Of a DNA stretch of 64,000 nt, positions 27,588-39,531 are shown piece by piece; the stretch's first letter is position 1; every line of letters starts with the position of its first letter. A program made the position numbers and the translations under genes. Under the pieces are notes generated by a model that saw only the letters and a program-made list of their open reading frames with translations, was not told where the DNA came from and did not search any database. This DNA is from Shewanella sp. MTB7 (lineage in GTDB: Bacteria > Pseudomonadota > Gammaproteobacteria > Enterobacterales > Shewanellaceae): the NCBI RefSeq assembly GCF_027571385.1, contig NZ_CP085636.1:1736001-1800000 (forward strand), read 5' to 3'.

Positions 27588-29051
27588 TTAAAATGGACTT
27601 TCAAGAGGCTGCATACCAACGTATACGGCTTTGATTTGGGTGTAAGCTTTGAGTGTTTCGCTGCCATTTTCGCGGCCAATCCCTGACATCTTATAGCCAC
27701 CTACTGGCATTTCTGCCGGTGATGCACCATAGGCATTGATCCAGCAAATTCCGGCCTGCATTTGATGAATAACACGGTGGGCGCGAGTAATGTCTTGGGT
27801 AAATACGCCTGCGGCGAGTCCTAGACGGGTACCGTTAGCGCGGCGGATCACCTCATTTTCATCACTAAAAGGTAGCAGTGACATCACTGGGCCAAAGACC
27901 TCCTCTTTGCTAAGCGTCATCTCATCGCTGCATTGGCCGAAGATAGTCGGCGCAACAAAGTAGCCGTTAGGGCTATTGTCAGGCGTTAACGCATGACCAC
28001 CTGCTAACAGTTCGGCGCCCTCTTGTTTGCCTATTTCGATATAACTGAGGACGTTATCTTGATGATCTTTGGAAATAAGAGCACCAAAGTTGGTGGCAGG
28101 ATCCATAGGATCGCCACAGACGATATTATCTCGGGTACGCTGCAGTAGTTTTTCGACAAAGATAGGGTAGATATCTTGTTGTACAAATACGCGAGTGCCG
28201 TTGGTGCAGATCTCACCTTGGGTGTAAAAATTGCCCAACATAGCTGCTGAGACAGCATTGTCGATGTCAGCGTCATTGAAGATAATCAATGGTGATTTTC
28301 CGCCAAGCTCCATGGTGACCTGTTTAAGCGAGCTGGCTGCTGCGGCCATCACTTTTTTACCTGTACCGACTTCACCGGTGAAAGAGATTTTGGCTATCTC
28401 TTCATTATTGGTTAGCCAAGCACCGACACGGCCGTCGCCTTGAATGACGTTAAACACGCCATCGGGAACGCCAGCTTGGGTGAATATTTCAGCCAACTTC
28501 AGTGCGCCAAGTGGTGTTTCTTCTGATGGTTTAAAGATCATTACATTACCGCAAGCCAGCGCAGGTGCGGCTTTCCAACAAGCAATTTGTAATGGATAGT
28601 TCCATGCGCCAATACCAGCACAAATCCCCAGAGGCTCACGGCGGGTATAATAAAAATCATCACCAACGGTTTGCTGATTACCTTCGATGCTGGGTGCAAG
28701 TCCTGCAAAAAATTCAATTGAGTCGGCCCCTGTTACCACATCGACAACAGACGCTTCTTGCCAAGGTTTACCAGTGTCTGTTACTTCAATTGCTGCGAGT
28801 TCGTCGTTGCGTTCACGTAGCAACGCAACGGCTTTCAATAAAATCCGGCTGCGCTCCATGGCGGTCATTTTTGACCAGGTATTGAATCCCTCTTTAGCAC
28901 TTTTGATGGCGGCTTGTTGAATTTTCTCGTCAGCGACTTCGACTAAGTAGCTGACCTTTCCTGTGGCTGGATTGGTGACTTCAAAGGTTTCGCCTGTTTC
29001 ATTATTGAGCGCTTGGCCGTGGATATAATTTGGGTAAATAACTAGTGACAT
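27588..29051 (-). CDS. betB: Betaine-aldehyde dehydrogenase
   Basis: 487 residues from the ATG at 29051, which is preceded by GGAG. An in-frame ATG at 29075 is further inside betI and less likely. Aldehyde dehydrogenase motifs: E-L-G-G-K-S-P with the general-base Glu near residue 250, and the nucleophilic Cys in Q-G-E-I-C-T-N-G near 285. The enzyme oxidises betaine aldehyde to glycine betaine with NAD(P)+. It overlaps the end of betI by 10 bp, so the two are translationally coupled. Confidence 0.96.
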   Translation of the reverse strand: MSLVIYPNYIHGQALNNETGETFEVTNPATGKVSYLVEVADEKIQQAAIKSAKEGFNTWSKMTAMERSRILLKAVALLRERNDELAAIEVTDTGKPWQEASVVDVVTGADSIEFFAGLAPSIEGNQQTVGDDFYYTRREPLGICAGIGAWNYPLQIACWKAAPALACGNVMIFKPSEETPLGALKLAEIFTQAGVPDGVFNVIQGDGRVGAWLTNNEEIAKISFTGEVGTGKKVMAAAASSLKQVTMELGGKSPLIIFNDADIDNAVSAAMLGNFYTQGEICTNGTRVFVQQDIYPIFVEKLLQRTRDNIVCGDPMDPATNFGALISKDHQDNVLSYIEIGKQEGAELLAGGHALTPDNSPNGYFVAPTIFGQCSDEMTLSKEEVFGPVMSLLPFSDENEVIRRANGTRLGLAAGVFTQDITRAHRVIHQMQAGICWINAYGASPAEMPVGGYKMSGIGRENGSETLKAYTQIKAVYVGMQPLESPF

Positions 29052-29647
29052 CGGTTTTCTCCGTACTGCATGCACACTGCCTTGATAAAGGCTTTACATA
29101 AGATTTGGGCCTGTTCGAACTCTTTTTCCGGTGCGGGGCTTAATGCACTGCGTAGCCAGAAGCCATCGATCATGGCGGCAGTTTGTTTCGCTGCGTTGAT
29201 GGCATCGACATTGGGAAGTCGCTGTTTAAAAGAGAACAACAAGTTGCTATATAAACGTTGACTGTTGATATGCTGAAGTCTGGCAAGTCCTTGTTCATGC
29301 ATGGCTTGTGACCAAAAGCTCAGCCAGGTCTTTGTTGCTGGTCTTGAACGTTGTAGCTCGGTGAAGTTTGCTTCAACAATCGCCTGCAACCGCTCAATAG
29401 GTTGCATCGTTTTACCGAGTGTACGACTTAACAACGCCTGTTTAAGTTGTTCAAGCAGGTATTTCTGGGTTGCTTCAATTAAGCCTTGCTTACCACCGAA
29501 GTAATGGCTAATTAAGCCCGATGATAAACCTGCTAAGCCGCTAATGGTGTTGATTGTCGTATTGTGTAAACCATGACGTTCAACAGAGACCAGTGTGGCG
29601 TCGATGAGCTGTTGTTGTCGGACGGTTTTCATTGGCGGGCGTGGCAT
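29042..29647 (-). CDS. betI: BetI, TetR-family repressor of choline genes
   Basis: 201 residues from the ATG at 29647 ([14 protein letters not shown]), which matches the BetI N-terminus. The longer in-frame start at 29716 would run through the operator palindrome. The HTH reads [18 protein letters not shown] (about 38-55), very close to BetI of other proteobacteria. BetI represses the bet genes and releases DNA when choline is present. It is the first gene of betI-betB-betA. Confidence 0.93.
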   Translation of the reverse strand: MPRPPMKTVRQQQLIDATLVSVERHGLHNTTINTISGLAGLSSGLISHYFGGKQGLIEATQKYLLEQLKQALLSRTLGKTMQPIERLQAIVEANFTELQRSRPATKTWLSFWSQAMHEQGLARLQHINSQRLYSNLLFSFKQRLPNVDAINAAKQTAAMIDGFWLRSALSPAPEKEFEQAQILCKAFIKAVCMQYGENRCH

Positions 29648-29694
29648 AAAAAAGCGAACTCCTAGTGTTGTTATTGTGGCTATCTTTATTGGTC

Positions 29695-29726
29695 TTGTTA
29701 TTAATTGAACGTTCAATTAATAACAA
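29695..29726. promoter_or_regulatory. Probable BetI operator, 32-bp perfect palindrome
   Basis: A perfect inverted repeat centred at 29710/29711, with the core TTAATTGAACGTTCAATTAA. It lies 47 bp ahead of the betI ATG. TTGAACGTTCAA-type palindromes are typical TetR-family/BetI sites, so autoregulation by choline is the natural reading. Confidence 0.85.
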
Positions 29727-30177
29727 CTCTAATGGTTAGAGTTGTAACTATCAAGCTTTATTCAGAATTGAGATACATGTCACGGAACTCTCTGGCTGAA
29801 TTGTGCTTGGACGTGTGCCTTCTCAAGTGTTTGTTTGTTATGAATTAAAAGCAGTGATTAGATATTGTTCAGATGGGCTGAATTAAATACAGTTTGATTT
29901 CGAGTTAATATTTAGTTTTAGCCGTAATTATAACCTTTGGTGGCATGGCCATAGAAGAAATAGATTTATTCATTTTAATCTTGACTATTAGGTTCGCCTT
30001 GTTGAAAGAACTTGCCGCGCAGTGAAAACAGTAAGCGATTTTTTGATATGAACAACTTTGTACTCTTTTCAGGATAAGTTTGATGATTTATCACAATAAT
30101 TGACTGATTGATTTCGTATATTAGAGAACAGGTGAAACATAGAAGATTGGCAAGCCAAGCAACAGGATGAAAAACAG
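29727..30177. other. Divergent intergenic region betI / nucleoside hydrolase
   Basis: About 450 bp with no ORF of note and no repeat seen elsewhere in the window. Apart from the BetI palindrome at its left edge, only AGGATG ahead of the nucleoside hydrolase start stands out. Confidence 0.4.
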
Positions 30178-31152
30178 ATGATAAAGAAAATCATATTAGA
30201 CACAGATCCAGGTATCGATGATGTTATGGCCATCATGTTTGCAGAGGCGCACCCAGAGATAGAGCTAAAAGCCATTACCACCATTTTCGGTAATGTGACG
30301 ATAGATACAGCGACTCATAATGCGCTTTACCTAAAACAGAAATACCAATTGCAAGCTGATGTAGTCAAAGGGGTGAGCAAACCATTAGTTAGGCCACCGG
30401 TTGGACCAACGGTAATGGTTCATGGTGAGAGTGGCTTTGGTGATGTAGAGGTGCCGGTCAAGGTTGAGGGCGCGGCCGATACTCGCAGTGCACATCAATA
30501 TATCATCGATGCGGTTAAGGCTGAGCCGAATGAGATCACGCTTGTGGCAATAGGCCCTTTAACAAACTTGGCGTTAGCGCTGCAGGCTGAGCCTGATATC
30601 GTTAATCTTGTCAAAGAAGTGGTGGTGATGGGAGGTGCTTTCGGGGTTAATGATCATCGTGGGAATGTAACTCCTTATGCTGAGGCTAATATTCATGATG
30701 ATCCCCATGCGGCGGATATTGTTTTTAGCGCATCGTGGCCTGTGGTGATTATTGGTCTGGATGTCACCGAACAGAGTTTCTTTACGGGGAATTATCTTGA
30801 TCGACTTCGAGATGATGCTGGTGAAGTTGGACAGTTTATCTGGGATGTTAGTCGATTCTACTTGAAGTTTTACAAGCAAAGAGTGGGTATAGATGCCTGT
30901 CATGTTCATGACCCTTCGGCCATCGCTTATGTGATAGACCCAGAGCTGTTTACGCTAAGAGATGGGCCCGTGCGAGTGGTTACAGAGGGACCAGCAGAGG
31001 GAATGACGATTCAAAAGTTTGATGATCAAAATTATCCCCATGACGAGTGGTCAAAGCATACTCCACAGAGGGTAGGTGTGGCAGTAAAAGATACTGAACT
31101 ACTGGAGATCTACAGACAGTGCATCATAGATTATGCTCATAGAATGCGTTGA
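30178..31152 (+). CDS. Inosine-uridine-type nucleoside hydrolase
   Basis: 324 residues. The N-terminal calcium-binding D-T-D-P-G-I-D-D motif (residues 8-15) is exact, and the V-V-M-G-G-A-F and N-I-H-D-D-P-H-A segments of the family follow at about 150 and 170. Such enzymes split nucleosides into base and ribose for salvage. The C-terminal substrate His region appears as H-V-H-D-P-S-A near 242. It is monocistronic and converges on gltD with a shared terminator. Confidence 0.93.
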   Translation: MIKKIILDTDPGIDDVMAIMFAEAHPEIELKAITTIFGNVTIDTATHNALYLKQKYQLQADVVKGVSKPLVRPPVGPTVMVHGESGFGDVEVPVKVEGAADTRSAHQYIIDAVKAEPNEITLVAIGPLTNLALALQAEPDIVNLVKEVVVMGGAFGVNDHRGNVTPYAEANIHDDPHAADIVFSASWPVVIIGLDVTEQSFFTGNYLDRLRDDAGEVGQFIWDVSRFYLKFYKQRVGIDACHVHDPSAIAYVIDPELFTLRDGPVRVVTEGPAEGMTIQKFDDQNYPHDEWSKHTPQRVGVAVKDTELLEIYRQCIIDYAHRMR

Positions 31153-31275
31153 TTTTAATATGCTGGAGCGGGTTACATCGCAAAGTCGATATTGAAGCCC
31201 GTTTCATTGCCAGTCCCTATCTCTCTTGTCGCATAGTGGCTCCTGTTGTTTAGTCACTAGTGAACACAGACAATA

Positions 31276-31303
31276 AAAAAGCGCATCAATGGATGCGCTT
31301 TTT
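31276..31303. terminator. Bidirectional intrinsic terminator
   Basis: AAAAAGCGCATC pairs with GATGCGCTTTTT around a 4-nt loop. A-run on one side and T-run on the other let it serve both the nucleoside hydrolase gene (+) and gltD (-). Confidence 0.9.
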
Positions 31304-31363
31304 AGTTGTAGACATGATCAAAATAGCTCGAAGACTTATTACTCAAACTATTATTGCTTAGGG

Positions 31364-32779
<1,416 letters not shown>

Positions 32780-32869
32780 TTACTCCGCAATGATCTAAGG
32801 TTTTCATTAGGCTTGCTACCGAGCTTTCGGGATCCATTTTTGATGTGAAAATTATTATTCATATAGATG

Positions 32870-35800
32870 TTACCCCGCGACTACAGCTAGTTCTGGTTGT
32901 GATTGCTCGAGCTTTAATAGATCTGAGACCGGCACATTTTTAGGTTTGACTAAGACAAAGCAATCGATCCAATTCTCAAAATCAGCCAACAACATCTTGG
33001 CATGCTCACTGCCTGTTTCGGCTAAGTGTTCCTCGATCAAGCCTTTTAAATGGTGCTGGTGAATGGGTGAGCTGACCTTTTGAGTATCAACCATCTCAGT
33101 GTTCACTCGACGATGAAAACGTGCATAACGGTCAAAGACATAGGCAAAGCCTCCTGTCATACCTGCTGCGAAGTTAACTCCTGTTCTTCCTAGAACAAGC
33201 ACCACACCACCAGTCATATATTCACAACCGTTGTCACCGACGCCTTCAACGACGACAATAGCCCCTGAGTTACGTACGGCAAAGCGCTCTCCAGCAGTTC
33301 CTGCTGCAAACATTTTGCCGCCAGATGCACCATAGAGACAGGTGTTACCAATAATGGCCGAGCGTTCACTTTGGAATGTACTGCCTAGAGGTGGATGTAT
33401 CGTGAGTTTGCCACCAGACATGCCTTTGCCCACATAATCATTTCCGTCACCACAGAGGGTGAGTTCAAGACCGGGACAGTTCCAGACACCGAAACTTTGC
33501 CCTGCAGTGCCGTTGAACTTGATCTGTATCGGCTGCTTCGCTCCCTCCTTGCCTACCGTTTGTGCGATAAAGCCTGAAAGCGATGCACCCACAGAGCGGT
33601 CGGTGTTGTTGATATCGAATCTGGCTTGAAATGACTCTCCGGCAATAACGGCATCACGTGCCGCGTCGAGTAGCTTGATATTAAGCTCACCTTTATCGGC
33701 AGTATGATTAAGCTCTCGCCAAGTCTTTGCACTGCCTTGAGGTATTTTAGGCGTATATAAAATCGGTTTAAGATTCAATCCTTGCTGTTTTGTAGTTTGC
33801 CCTTCTAGCGTGGTTAACCATTCGCTGCGCCCGATAAGATCTTCAAATTCCGTCACACCCAGCGCGGCCATGCCTTCACGGATCTCTCTTGCCACAAACT
33901 CAAAATAGGTCATAACGCGCTCAGGTAAGCCGTGATAATGCTCATTTCTCAATTGTGGGTTCTGAGTGGCTACACCTGTGGCACAGTTATTAAGGTGACA
34001 AATACGCAGGTACTTACAACCTAGGGCTATCATAGGGACGGTGCCGAAACCAAAACTTTCGGCGCCGAGTAAGGCGGCTTTTAGCACGTCTTGTCCGGTT
34101 TTTAATCCTCCATCAACCTGTAGGCGTATCTTGTGTCTTAAACCATTTTCGATCAGAGACTGGTGTACTTCAGCCAATCCTAGTTCCCAAGGACTGCCGG
34201 CATACTTAACTGACGAGATTGGGCTTGCACCCGTTCCGCCATCGTAACCAGAGATGGTGATCATATCGGCATAAGCTTTGGCGACACCGGTAGCTATAGT
34301 TCCCACACCAGGCTCAGACACGAGCTTGACGGAGACCATAGCCTTTGGATTGATCTGCTTTAAGTCAAAAATCAGCTGGGCCAGATCTTCAATCGAGTAG
34401 ATATCATGATGAGGCGGTGGTGAGATGAGTGTCACCCCTGGTCTTGCGTTACGTAGGGCTGCGATTTCGACACTGACTTTGTGGCCAGGTAGTTGGCCGC
34501 CTTCACCGGGTTTTGCGCCCTGTGCAACCTTGATCTGCAACACTTCAGCATTCATCAAGTAGTGGGCGGTAACGCCAAAACGTCCAGAGGCGATCTGCTT
34601 GATTTTAGAATTTCGCTCAGAGTTGAATCGGCTTGGATCTTCGCCGCCTTCGCCTGAGTTAGAGCGGCCACCTAGGCGGTTCATTGCTACGGCTAATGCT
34701 TCATGGGCCTCAGGACTCAATGCACCAATGCTCATGGCGGCGCTATCAAACCTTGAGTAAAGCGTATCTGCCGATTCAACACTGTCGAGTGCCACTGCTG
34801 GTAGCTCGCCTTTTATCGCGATAAGATCACGTAAGGTGGCTATGGGGCGTTTATCAACCAGTTCGGTAAATTTCTTATAGCTTGCATAATCTCTCTCTTT
34901 CAAGCTGGCCTGTAGCGTGTTGACCACATCGGGATTGAAACAATGATATTCACCGCCTTCAACATATTTCAGTAAACCGCCTTGGGTCAATGGCAAGTGG
35001 GCACGAAAAGCCTGTTTGTGCAGGAGAATCTGATCTTGCTCCAGTTCGGTAAAACTGGCACCTTCGATACGACTGATGACTCCTTTAAAACAGAGTTCAA
35101 CTACCTTACTGGCAATGCCTATGGCTTCGAACTGTTGGCTACAACGATATGAGGAAACTGTACTGATCCCCATTTTTGACATGATTTTCCTAAGGCCTTT
35201 ATCTATGCCGTGACGGAAGTTAAGCATTAACTGATAATTTTCAGGAATATTATTGAGTTTAGCCATTGCCGAGATGCTCTCATAGGCCAAATATGGGTAG
35301 ATTGCAGTCGCTCCGAAGCCGAGCAGTACGGCGAAATGATGTGGGTCACGGGCCGAGCCAGTTTCTACGACGATGTTGGTGTCACAACGCAAACTCTTAT
35401 CAACAAGAATTCGTTGAACGGCTCCGACGGCCATCGCAGCCGGAATGACCTGTTTCGACTTGCCAGTAGCACGGTCAGACAATATCAATAATGTTGTGCC
35501 TGTGCGAGCCAATCGTTCAGCTTCATCACAGATGCGGATAATCGCTTGTTCAAGGCCTTCGCTAAGGTCATAGTTAAGGTCCACGGTGTTGGCGCGATAA
35601 TAAGTTGAGTCGAGTGCCAACAACTGATTAAAGTCACTATAAAGCAGCACTGGGGAGTTAAACATCACCCGATATGCATGCCCTGTTGTCTCATTAAATA
35701 GGTTCTGCTCTCTACCGACGCAGGTAGAGAGTGACATTACATGCTTCTCTCTCAATGGATCGATAGGTGGATTGGTAACCTGAGCAAATTTCTGTCTAAA

Positions 35801-37318
35801 GTAGTCGTATACAGTACGTGATTTCTTAGAGAGCACGGCCATAGGGGTGTCATCACCCATGGAGCCCGTGGCTTCTTCCCCTTTATGGGCCAGAACCCAT
35901 ATAACCTGTTCCAGCTCCTCTCGTGAGTAACCAAAGTGCTTTTGGTATTGCAGCAGTTGATCGGCGCTAAATTCACATATCCCTTGCTCTGCTGCGGGGA
36001 TCTCTTCCGCTGGAGTCAGGGTTTGACTGTTTTTTGCCATCCACTGCTTGTAGGGGTGACGGCGCTTGAGATCGTTATCTATTTCAAATGAGGAGTAAAG
36101 TTGACCGTTTAGGGTATCGAGTACTAACAGCTCGCCCGGGCCGACACGGCCCTTTTCTATTACCTCATCGGGTGCATAGTCCCAGATCCCCACTTCTGAG
36201 GCTAAGGTAAGGATCCTGTCTTTGGTGATCACATAGCGTGATGGGCGCAGGCCGTTACGATCTACGGCACACGCAGCATGTCGACCGTTGGTCATCACAA
36301 TACCTGCGGGTCCGTCCCAAGGTTCCATATGCATGGAGTTGAAATCGTAGAAGGCTTTAAGTTCCTCATCCATTTCAGGATTACTCTGCCATGCTGGTGG
36401 AATAAGTAAACGCATTGCTCGGTAGAGATCCATACCGCCAGCGAGCAACATCTCAAGCATGTTATCCAGTGAAGAAGAGTCTGAGCCGGTCTCATTGACA
36501 AAGGGAGCAGCTTGTTGCAGATCCGGTAACAGTGGTGCGTTAAACTTATACGCACGGGCACGGGCCCACTGTCTGTTACCGTTAATGGTATTAATTTCAC
36601 CGTTATGGGCCAAATACCTGAAAGGTTGAGCCAGTGGCCATTTTGGCGAGGTGTTAGTCGAAAATCTTTGGTGGAATAGGCAGATTGAGCTCTGCAGTCT
36701 GATATCGGCAAGATCTAAGTAAAACTCTGGTAGATCCGCAGGCATCATTAAGCCTTTATAGACGATCACTTGACCAGATAGACTGGCTACATAGAAATCT
36801 TTATCGTGGTGAAGTTGTTGCTCCAAACGACGTCTTGCCATATAGAGACGACGTTCAAGATCTTTTTCTCGCCAACCGATGGGTGAGTTAATGAGTACTT
36901 GATATATCTGAGGTAGACTCGCTCTCCCAATAGAACCAAGTACATCAGCATTGACCGGGACCTTTCGCCAGCCTGCAACACTTAATGTCTCTTTTTCCAG
37001 TTCGCGCTCTAATAGGAGTTTAGCCTGATCTGCTAATTGCTCATTTTGGTTAAGGAAAAACATGCCAACGGCAAATTTACGACTGAGGTGCCAGTCGTTC
37101 TCGGCGGCTATCGCTTCGAAAAATTTAACAGGAAGTTGCATCAACAATCCGCAACCGTCGCCTGTACGCCCGTCAGCAGCGATCCCGCCACGGTGTTTCA
37201 TACGGTCTAAGCCGTGAATTGCAGTTCTTACTATGCGATGGCTAGGTTCGCCATCCATCTGGGCTATCAGGCCAAAACCACAATTGTCTCTCTCGAAACT
37301 GGGGTGATACAAGCTCAT
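32870..37318 (-). CDS. gltB: Glutamate synthase (NADPH) large subunit
   Basis: 1482 residues from the ATG at 37318, preceded by AGGGA. The in-frame extension to 37396 is not expected, because in the family the short propeptide ends at the catalytic Cys, here C13 in E-R-D-N-C-G-F-G. Domains in order: class II glutamine amidotransferase (13 to about 420), central domain, FMN-binding synthase domain with the iron-sulfur cysteines in C-K-Y-L-R-I-C-H-L-N-N-C (near 1100), and the C-terminal beta-helix (from about 1230) with repeated G-x-x-G-x-x-x-G. It makes two glutamates from glutamine and 2-oxoglutarate. Confidence 0.97.
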   Translation of the reverse strand: MSLYHPSFERDNCGFGLIAQMDGEPSHRIVRTAIHGLDRMKHRGGIAADGRTGDGCGLLMQLPVKFFEAIAAENDWHLSRKFAVGMFFLNQNEQLADQAKLLLERELEKETLSVAGWRKVPVNADVLGSIGRASLPQIYQVLINSPIGWREKDLERRLYMARRRLEQQLHHDKDFYVASLSGQVIVYKGLMMPADLPEFYLDLADIRLQSSICLFHQRFSTNTSPKWPLAQPFRYLAHNGEINTINGNRQWARARAYKFNAPLLPDLQQAAPFVNETGSDSSSLDNMLEMLLAGGMDLYRAMRLLIPPAWQSNPEMDEELKAFYDFNSMHMEPWDGPAGIVMTNGRHAACAVDRNGLRPSRYVITKDRILTLASEVGIWDYAPDEVIEKGRVGPGELLVLDTLNGQLYSSFEIDNDLKRRHPYKQWMAKNSQTLTPAEEIPAAEQGICEFSADQLLQYQKHFGYSREELEQVIWVLAHKGEEATGSMGDDTPMAVLSKKSRTVYDYFRQKFAQVTNPPIDPLREKHVMSLSTCVGREQNLFNETTGHAYRVMFNSPVLLYSDFNQLLALDSTYYRANTVDLNYDLSEGLEQAIIRICDEAERLARTGTTLLILSDRATGKSKQVIPAAMAVGAVQRILVDKSLRCDTNIVVETGSARDPHHFAVLLGFGATAIYPYLAYESISAMAKLNNIPENYQLMLNFRHGIDKGLRKIMSKMGISTVSSYRCSQQFEAIGIASKVVELCFKGVISRIEGASFTELEQDQILLHKQAFRAHLPLTQGGLLKYVEGGEYHCFNPDVVNTLQASLKERDYASYKKFTELVDKRPIATLRDLIAIKGELPAVALDSVESADTLYSRFDSAAMSIGALSPEAHEALAVAMNRLGGRSNSGEGGEDPSRFNSERNSKIKQIASGRFGVTAHYLMNAEVLQIKVAQGAKPGEGGQLPGHKVSVEIAALRNARPGVTLISPPPHHDIYSIEDLAQLIFDLKQINPKAMVSVKLVSEPGVGTIATGVAKAYADMITISGYDGGTGASPISSVKYAGSPWELGLAEVHQSLIENGLRHKIRLQVDGGLKTGQDVLKAALLGAESFGFGTVPMIALGCKYLRICHLNNCATGVATQNPQLRNEHYHGLPERVMTYFEFVAREIREGMAALGVTEFEDLIGRSEWLTTLEGQTTKQQGLNLKPILYTPKIPQGSAKTWRELNHTADKGELNIKLLDAARDAVIAGESFQARFDINNTDRSVGASLSGFIAQTVGKEGAKQPIQIKFNGTAGQSFGVWNCPGLELTLCGDGNDYVGKGMSGGKLTIHPPLGSTFQSERSAIIGNTCLYGASGGKMFAAGTAGERFAVRNSGAIVVVEGVGDNGCEYMTGGVVLVLGRTGVNFAAGMTGGFAYVFDRYARFHRRVNTEMVDTQKVSSPIHQHHLKGLIEEHLAETGSEHAKMLLADFENWIDCFVLVKPKNVPVSDLLKLEQSQPELAVVAG

Positions 37319-37835
37319 ACACAAACTCCCTAAACTTAAACTAAATACTACGTCGGGAAAAATGTTGTTATATCTATATATATTCACCCGAACCATTCAA
37401 ATTAACGCTTGAGTAGATAAAGGTCAAACCTAATAATTGAATAAGTAATGTACATTTCATGCAGTTTCACCACGACCAAAGTATTACCTTACGTTGACGT
37501 CAACTGGAAAATTGTTTATATAACCTTATGAATAAAAAGAATTTACGTGTTTTTCCATTTTATTAGTTAATGAAATGTAACAAAGCTTGGTGGGGATATA
37601 TTTTTGAGAAATATGATTTTCACTGTAAAAATAGTGCATTGTTAGCTAGATTCGCATTTGCTTATTTATGCAGTCTTGATGAGTTAACTTCATTTTTATA
37701 CCTATTTTTTTGCTGAATCTCTATTTCTGTTATTTTTTCTCTTTTGTTGCCATTTGACCTTTGTTTGATTTGGCACCACTTTTTTGATTGTGTGATGCAT
37801 TAGAATCTACTGATTAATTCTTATAGTAGTAAAAA
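37319..37835. promoter_or_regulatory. Divergent control region gltB / yhcC
   Basis: 517 bp, AT-rich. It holds a 12-bp perfect palindrome GTTGACGTCAAC at 37493-37504, 175 bp ahead of gltB, a possible operator for an unidentified regulator. No other ORF or strong hairpin was seen. Confidence 0.45.
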
Positions 37836-38762
37836 ATGGGTTTAGATCAGTTCGTCAACACGTTTGGTGTTGCCTGTAAAAAGCAGTTTGGTGAAAAATT
37901 AAAGAAATTAACTATTGACGCAAAATTTACCTGTCCAAATAGAGACGGTACCTTAGGTAAAGGTGGCTGCACCTATTGTAATGTGGCTTCTTTTAGTTAT
38001 GAGCATGGTACTGAGCTATCGATACCTGAACAACTGAATAAAGGTAGGGAAAGGTTTGCCGGACGATCGACAAAGTTCATCGCATATTTTCAAGCTTATA
38101 CTAGCACTTATGACGAATACCAGGTACTAAAAGATAAGTATGACGAGGCCGTTACCGATCCTGATATCGTTGGGTTATGTGTGGGAACTCGGCCGGATTG
38201 TGTCTCTGATGACGTGATTGAGCTACTTGTTGGTTATCAGGAGCGTGGAATTCAAGTCTGGTTAGAGCTGGGACTACAATCGGCAAATGATAAAACACTA
38301 AAGCGCATTAATCGGGGTCATACGATGGCCGATTATCTCGACACGGTGACGCGGGCCAGAGCCAGGGGTATTAAGGTCTGTACTCATCTTATTCTAGGTT
38401 TACCGGGAGAGGGGCATGTAGACTATCTTAATAGTCTACATGCGGTACTCGAAGCTGGCGTTGATGGGCTTAAGTTACATCCACTGCATATTGTCGAAGG
38501 TAGCACTATGGCAAAAGCATGGCGCAGTGATCGAATAGCGCTACTGTCAATGGAAGATTACGCTTTCAGTGTTGGCGAAATGATAAGGTTTACGCCAAAA
38601 GAAATTATTTTTCATAGAGTTACTGCTTATGCGAAGAAACCCATACTATTAGCGCCCGATTGGTGTGTTTTTCGTTGGAATGGTTTAGTGGCTATTGTTG
38701 ATGATTTGAAAGAAAAAGGTGGGCAGGGAAGTTATTTGATTTCTAAGTTAAAAATGACCTAA
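37836..38762 (+). CDS. yhcC: TIGR01212-type radical SAM protein YhcC
   Basis: 308 residues. The iron-sulfur cysteines are C33, C45 and C48, in the YhcC pattern C-P-N-R-D-G-T-x-x-x-x-G-C-x-Y-C, followed by a radical-SAM barrel with G-T-R-P-D-C near 113 and L-E-L-G-L-Q-S near 145. The biochemical role of YhcC is unclear to me. The gene is divergent from gltB, an order also found in E. coli, where arcB lies on its other side. Confidence 0.93.
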   Translation: MGLDQFVNTFGVACKKQFGEKLKKLTIDAKFTCPNRDGTLGKGGCTYCNVASFSYEHGTELSIPEQLNKGRERFAGRSTKFIAYFQAYTSTYDEYQVLKDKYDEAVTDPDIVGLCVGTRPDCVSDDVIELLVGYQERGIQVWLELGLQSANDKTLKRINRGHTMADYLDTVTRARARGIKVCTHLILGLPGEGHVDYLNSLHAVLEAGVDGLKLHPLHIVEGSTMAKAWRSDRIALLSMEDYAFSVGEMIRFTPKEIIFHRVTAYAKKPILLAPDWCVFRWNGLVAIVDDLKEKGGQGSYLISKLKMT

Positions 38763-38937
38763 AACCCTTGTAGGAAATGGTTAAATGACAGATTCTATTA
38801 ACAATTAGTTATAAGGTGGTTAATAAATGAATGTTTTTTCGGTCTTATGACTCATTTAGTTGCACCAGTAATTATAGCGGGTATTATGTTGTAAGTTAGT
38901 TTGTATACAATCAAGAATTTTTGAGAGGTGCCTTAAT

Positions 38938-39303
38938 ATGGCAACAGCTGGGATAGAATCAATTTTAGATCTTAATACTCTAGAGCAATACTGCAGCGCA
39001 ATTGGTGCTGGCACTTTACTCAAAAGTGTCGTTTTATTTGAGCAGTTAATGCCTGAGTATGTTGGTAACTTGGTTAATGCCAAAGAAGCTCAGGATAAGG
39101 ACACATTATGTTCTGAAGCTCACAAGTTTAAAGGTGCTGCCGGTTCAGTAGGTCTAAAACGTATTCAGCAGCTAGCTCAACTACTTCAGCATGGTGAAGA
39201 TGCTGAGTGGGCTGATGGACACCAAGCCTGGTTACAAGCTATTGTAGATAATGCTAGTTTAGATCTTGCTGAACTTAAGTTGTATTTGGAAGCAAAAGCC
39301 TAA
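38938..39303 (+). CDS. hptA: HPt phosphotransfer protein of the Arc system
   Basis: 121 residues, a lone histidine phosphotransfer domain. The phosphorylated His is H62 in S-E-A-H-K-F-K-G-A-A-G-S. In Shewanella the Arc system is split, with a separate HptA passing phosphate to ArcA instead of the HPt domain of ArcB; the sequence and its position beside yhcC fit that protein. GAGAGG precedes the ATG. It has its own terminator. Gene name is from context and motif, not alignment. Confidence 0.88.
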   Translation: MATAGIESILDLNTLEQYCSAIGAGTLLKSVVLFEQLMPEYVGNLVNAKEAQDKDTLCSEAHKFKGAAGSVGLKRIQQLAQLLQHGEDAEWADGHQAWLQAIVDNASLDLAELKLYLEAKA

Positions 39304-39360
39304 GTTAGATTGAGTCTGTTTGTATTTCAACGCACTAATCTTTAAAGCGCTATTTTAAAA

Positions 39361-39394
39361 GCACTAATGAAGTTTGCTTCATTAGTGCTTTTTT
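39361..39394 (+). terminator. Intrinsic terminator after hptA
   Basis: GCACTAATGAAG pairs perfectly with CTTCATTAGTGC around TTTG, followed by six T. Confidence 0.92.
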
Positions 39395-39531
39395 GTGTCT
39401 GACTTTTAACGGTTGTACGTAATATCAGAGGCCCTTCACATTTCGAAATCACAGAACACGTAAATTGTGGCCAAACTATGCTAAAGTCATATTGAATTTT
39501 TGGATGACAATCTTAGTTGGTAATCGATTTT

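Noticed and set aside
29648..29716. N-terminal extension of BetI by 23 residues
   Set aside because: It would place the coding sequence across the operator, and the shorter form matches the BetI family start.
37319..37396. N-terminal extension of GltB by 26 residues
   Set aside because: AGGGA stands before the ATG at 37318 and the short propeptide before Cys13 is as expected for the family.
37771..37786. TGGCAC-like sigma-54 site ahead of yhcC
   Set aside because: The -12 GC is not at the required distance from the -24 GG.
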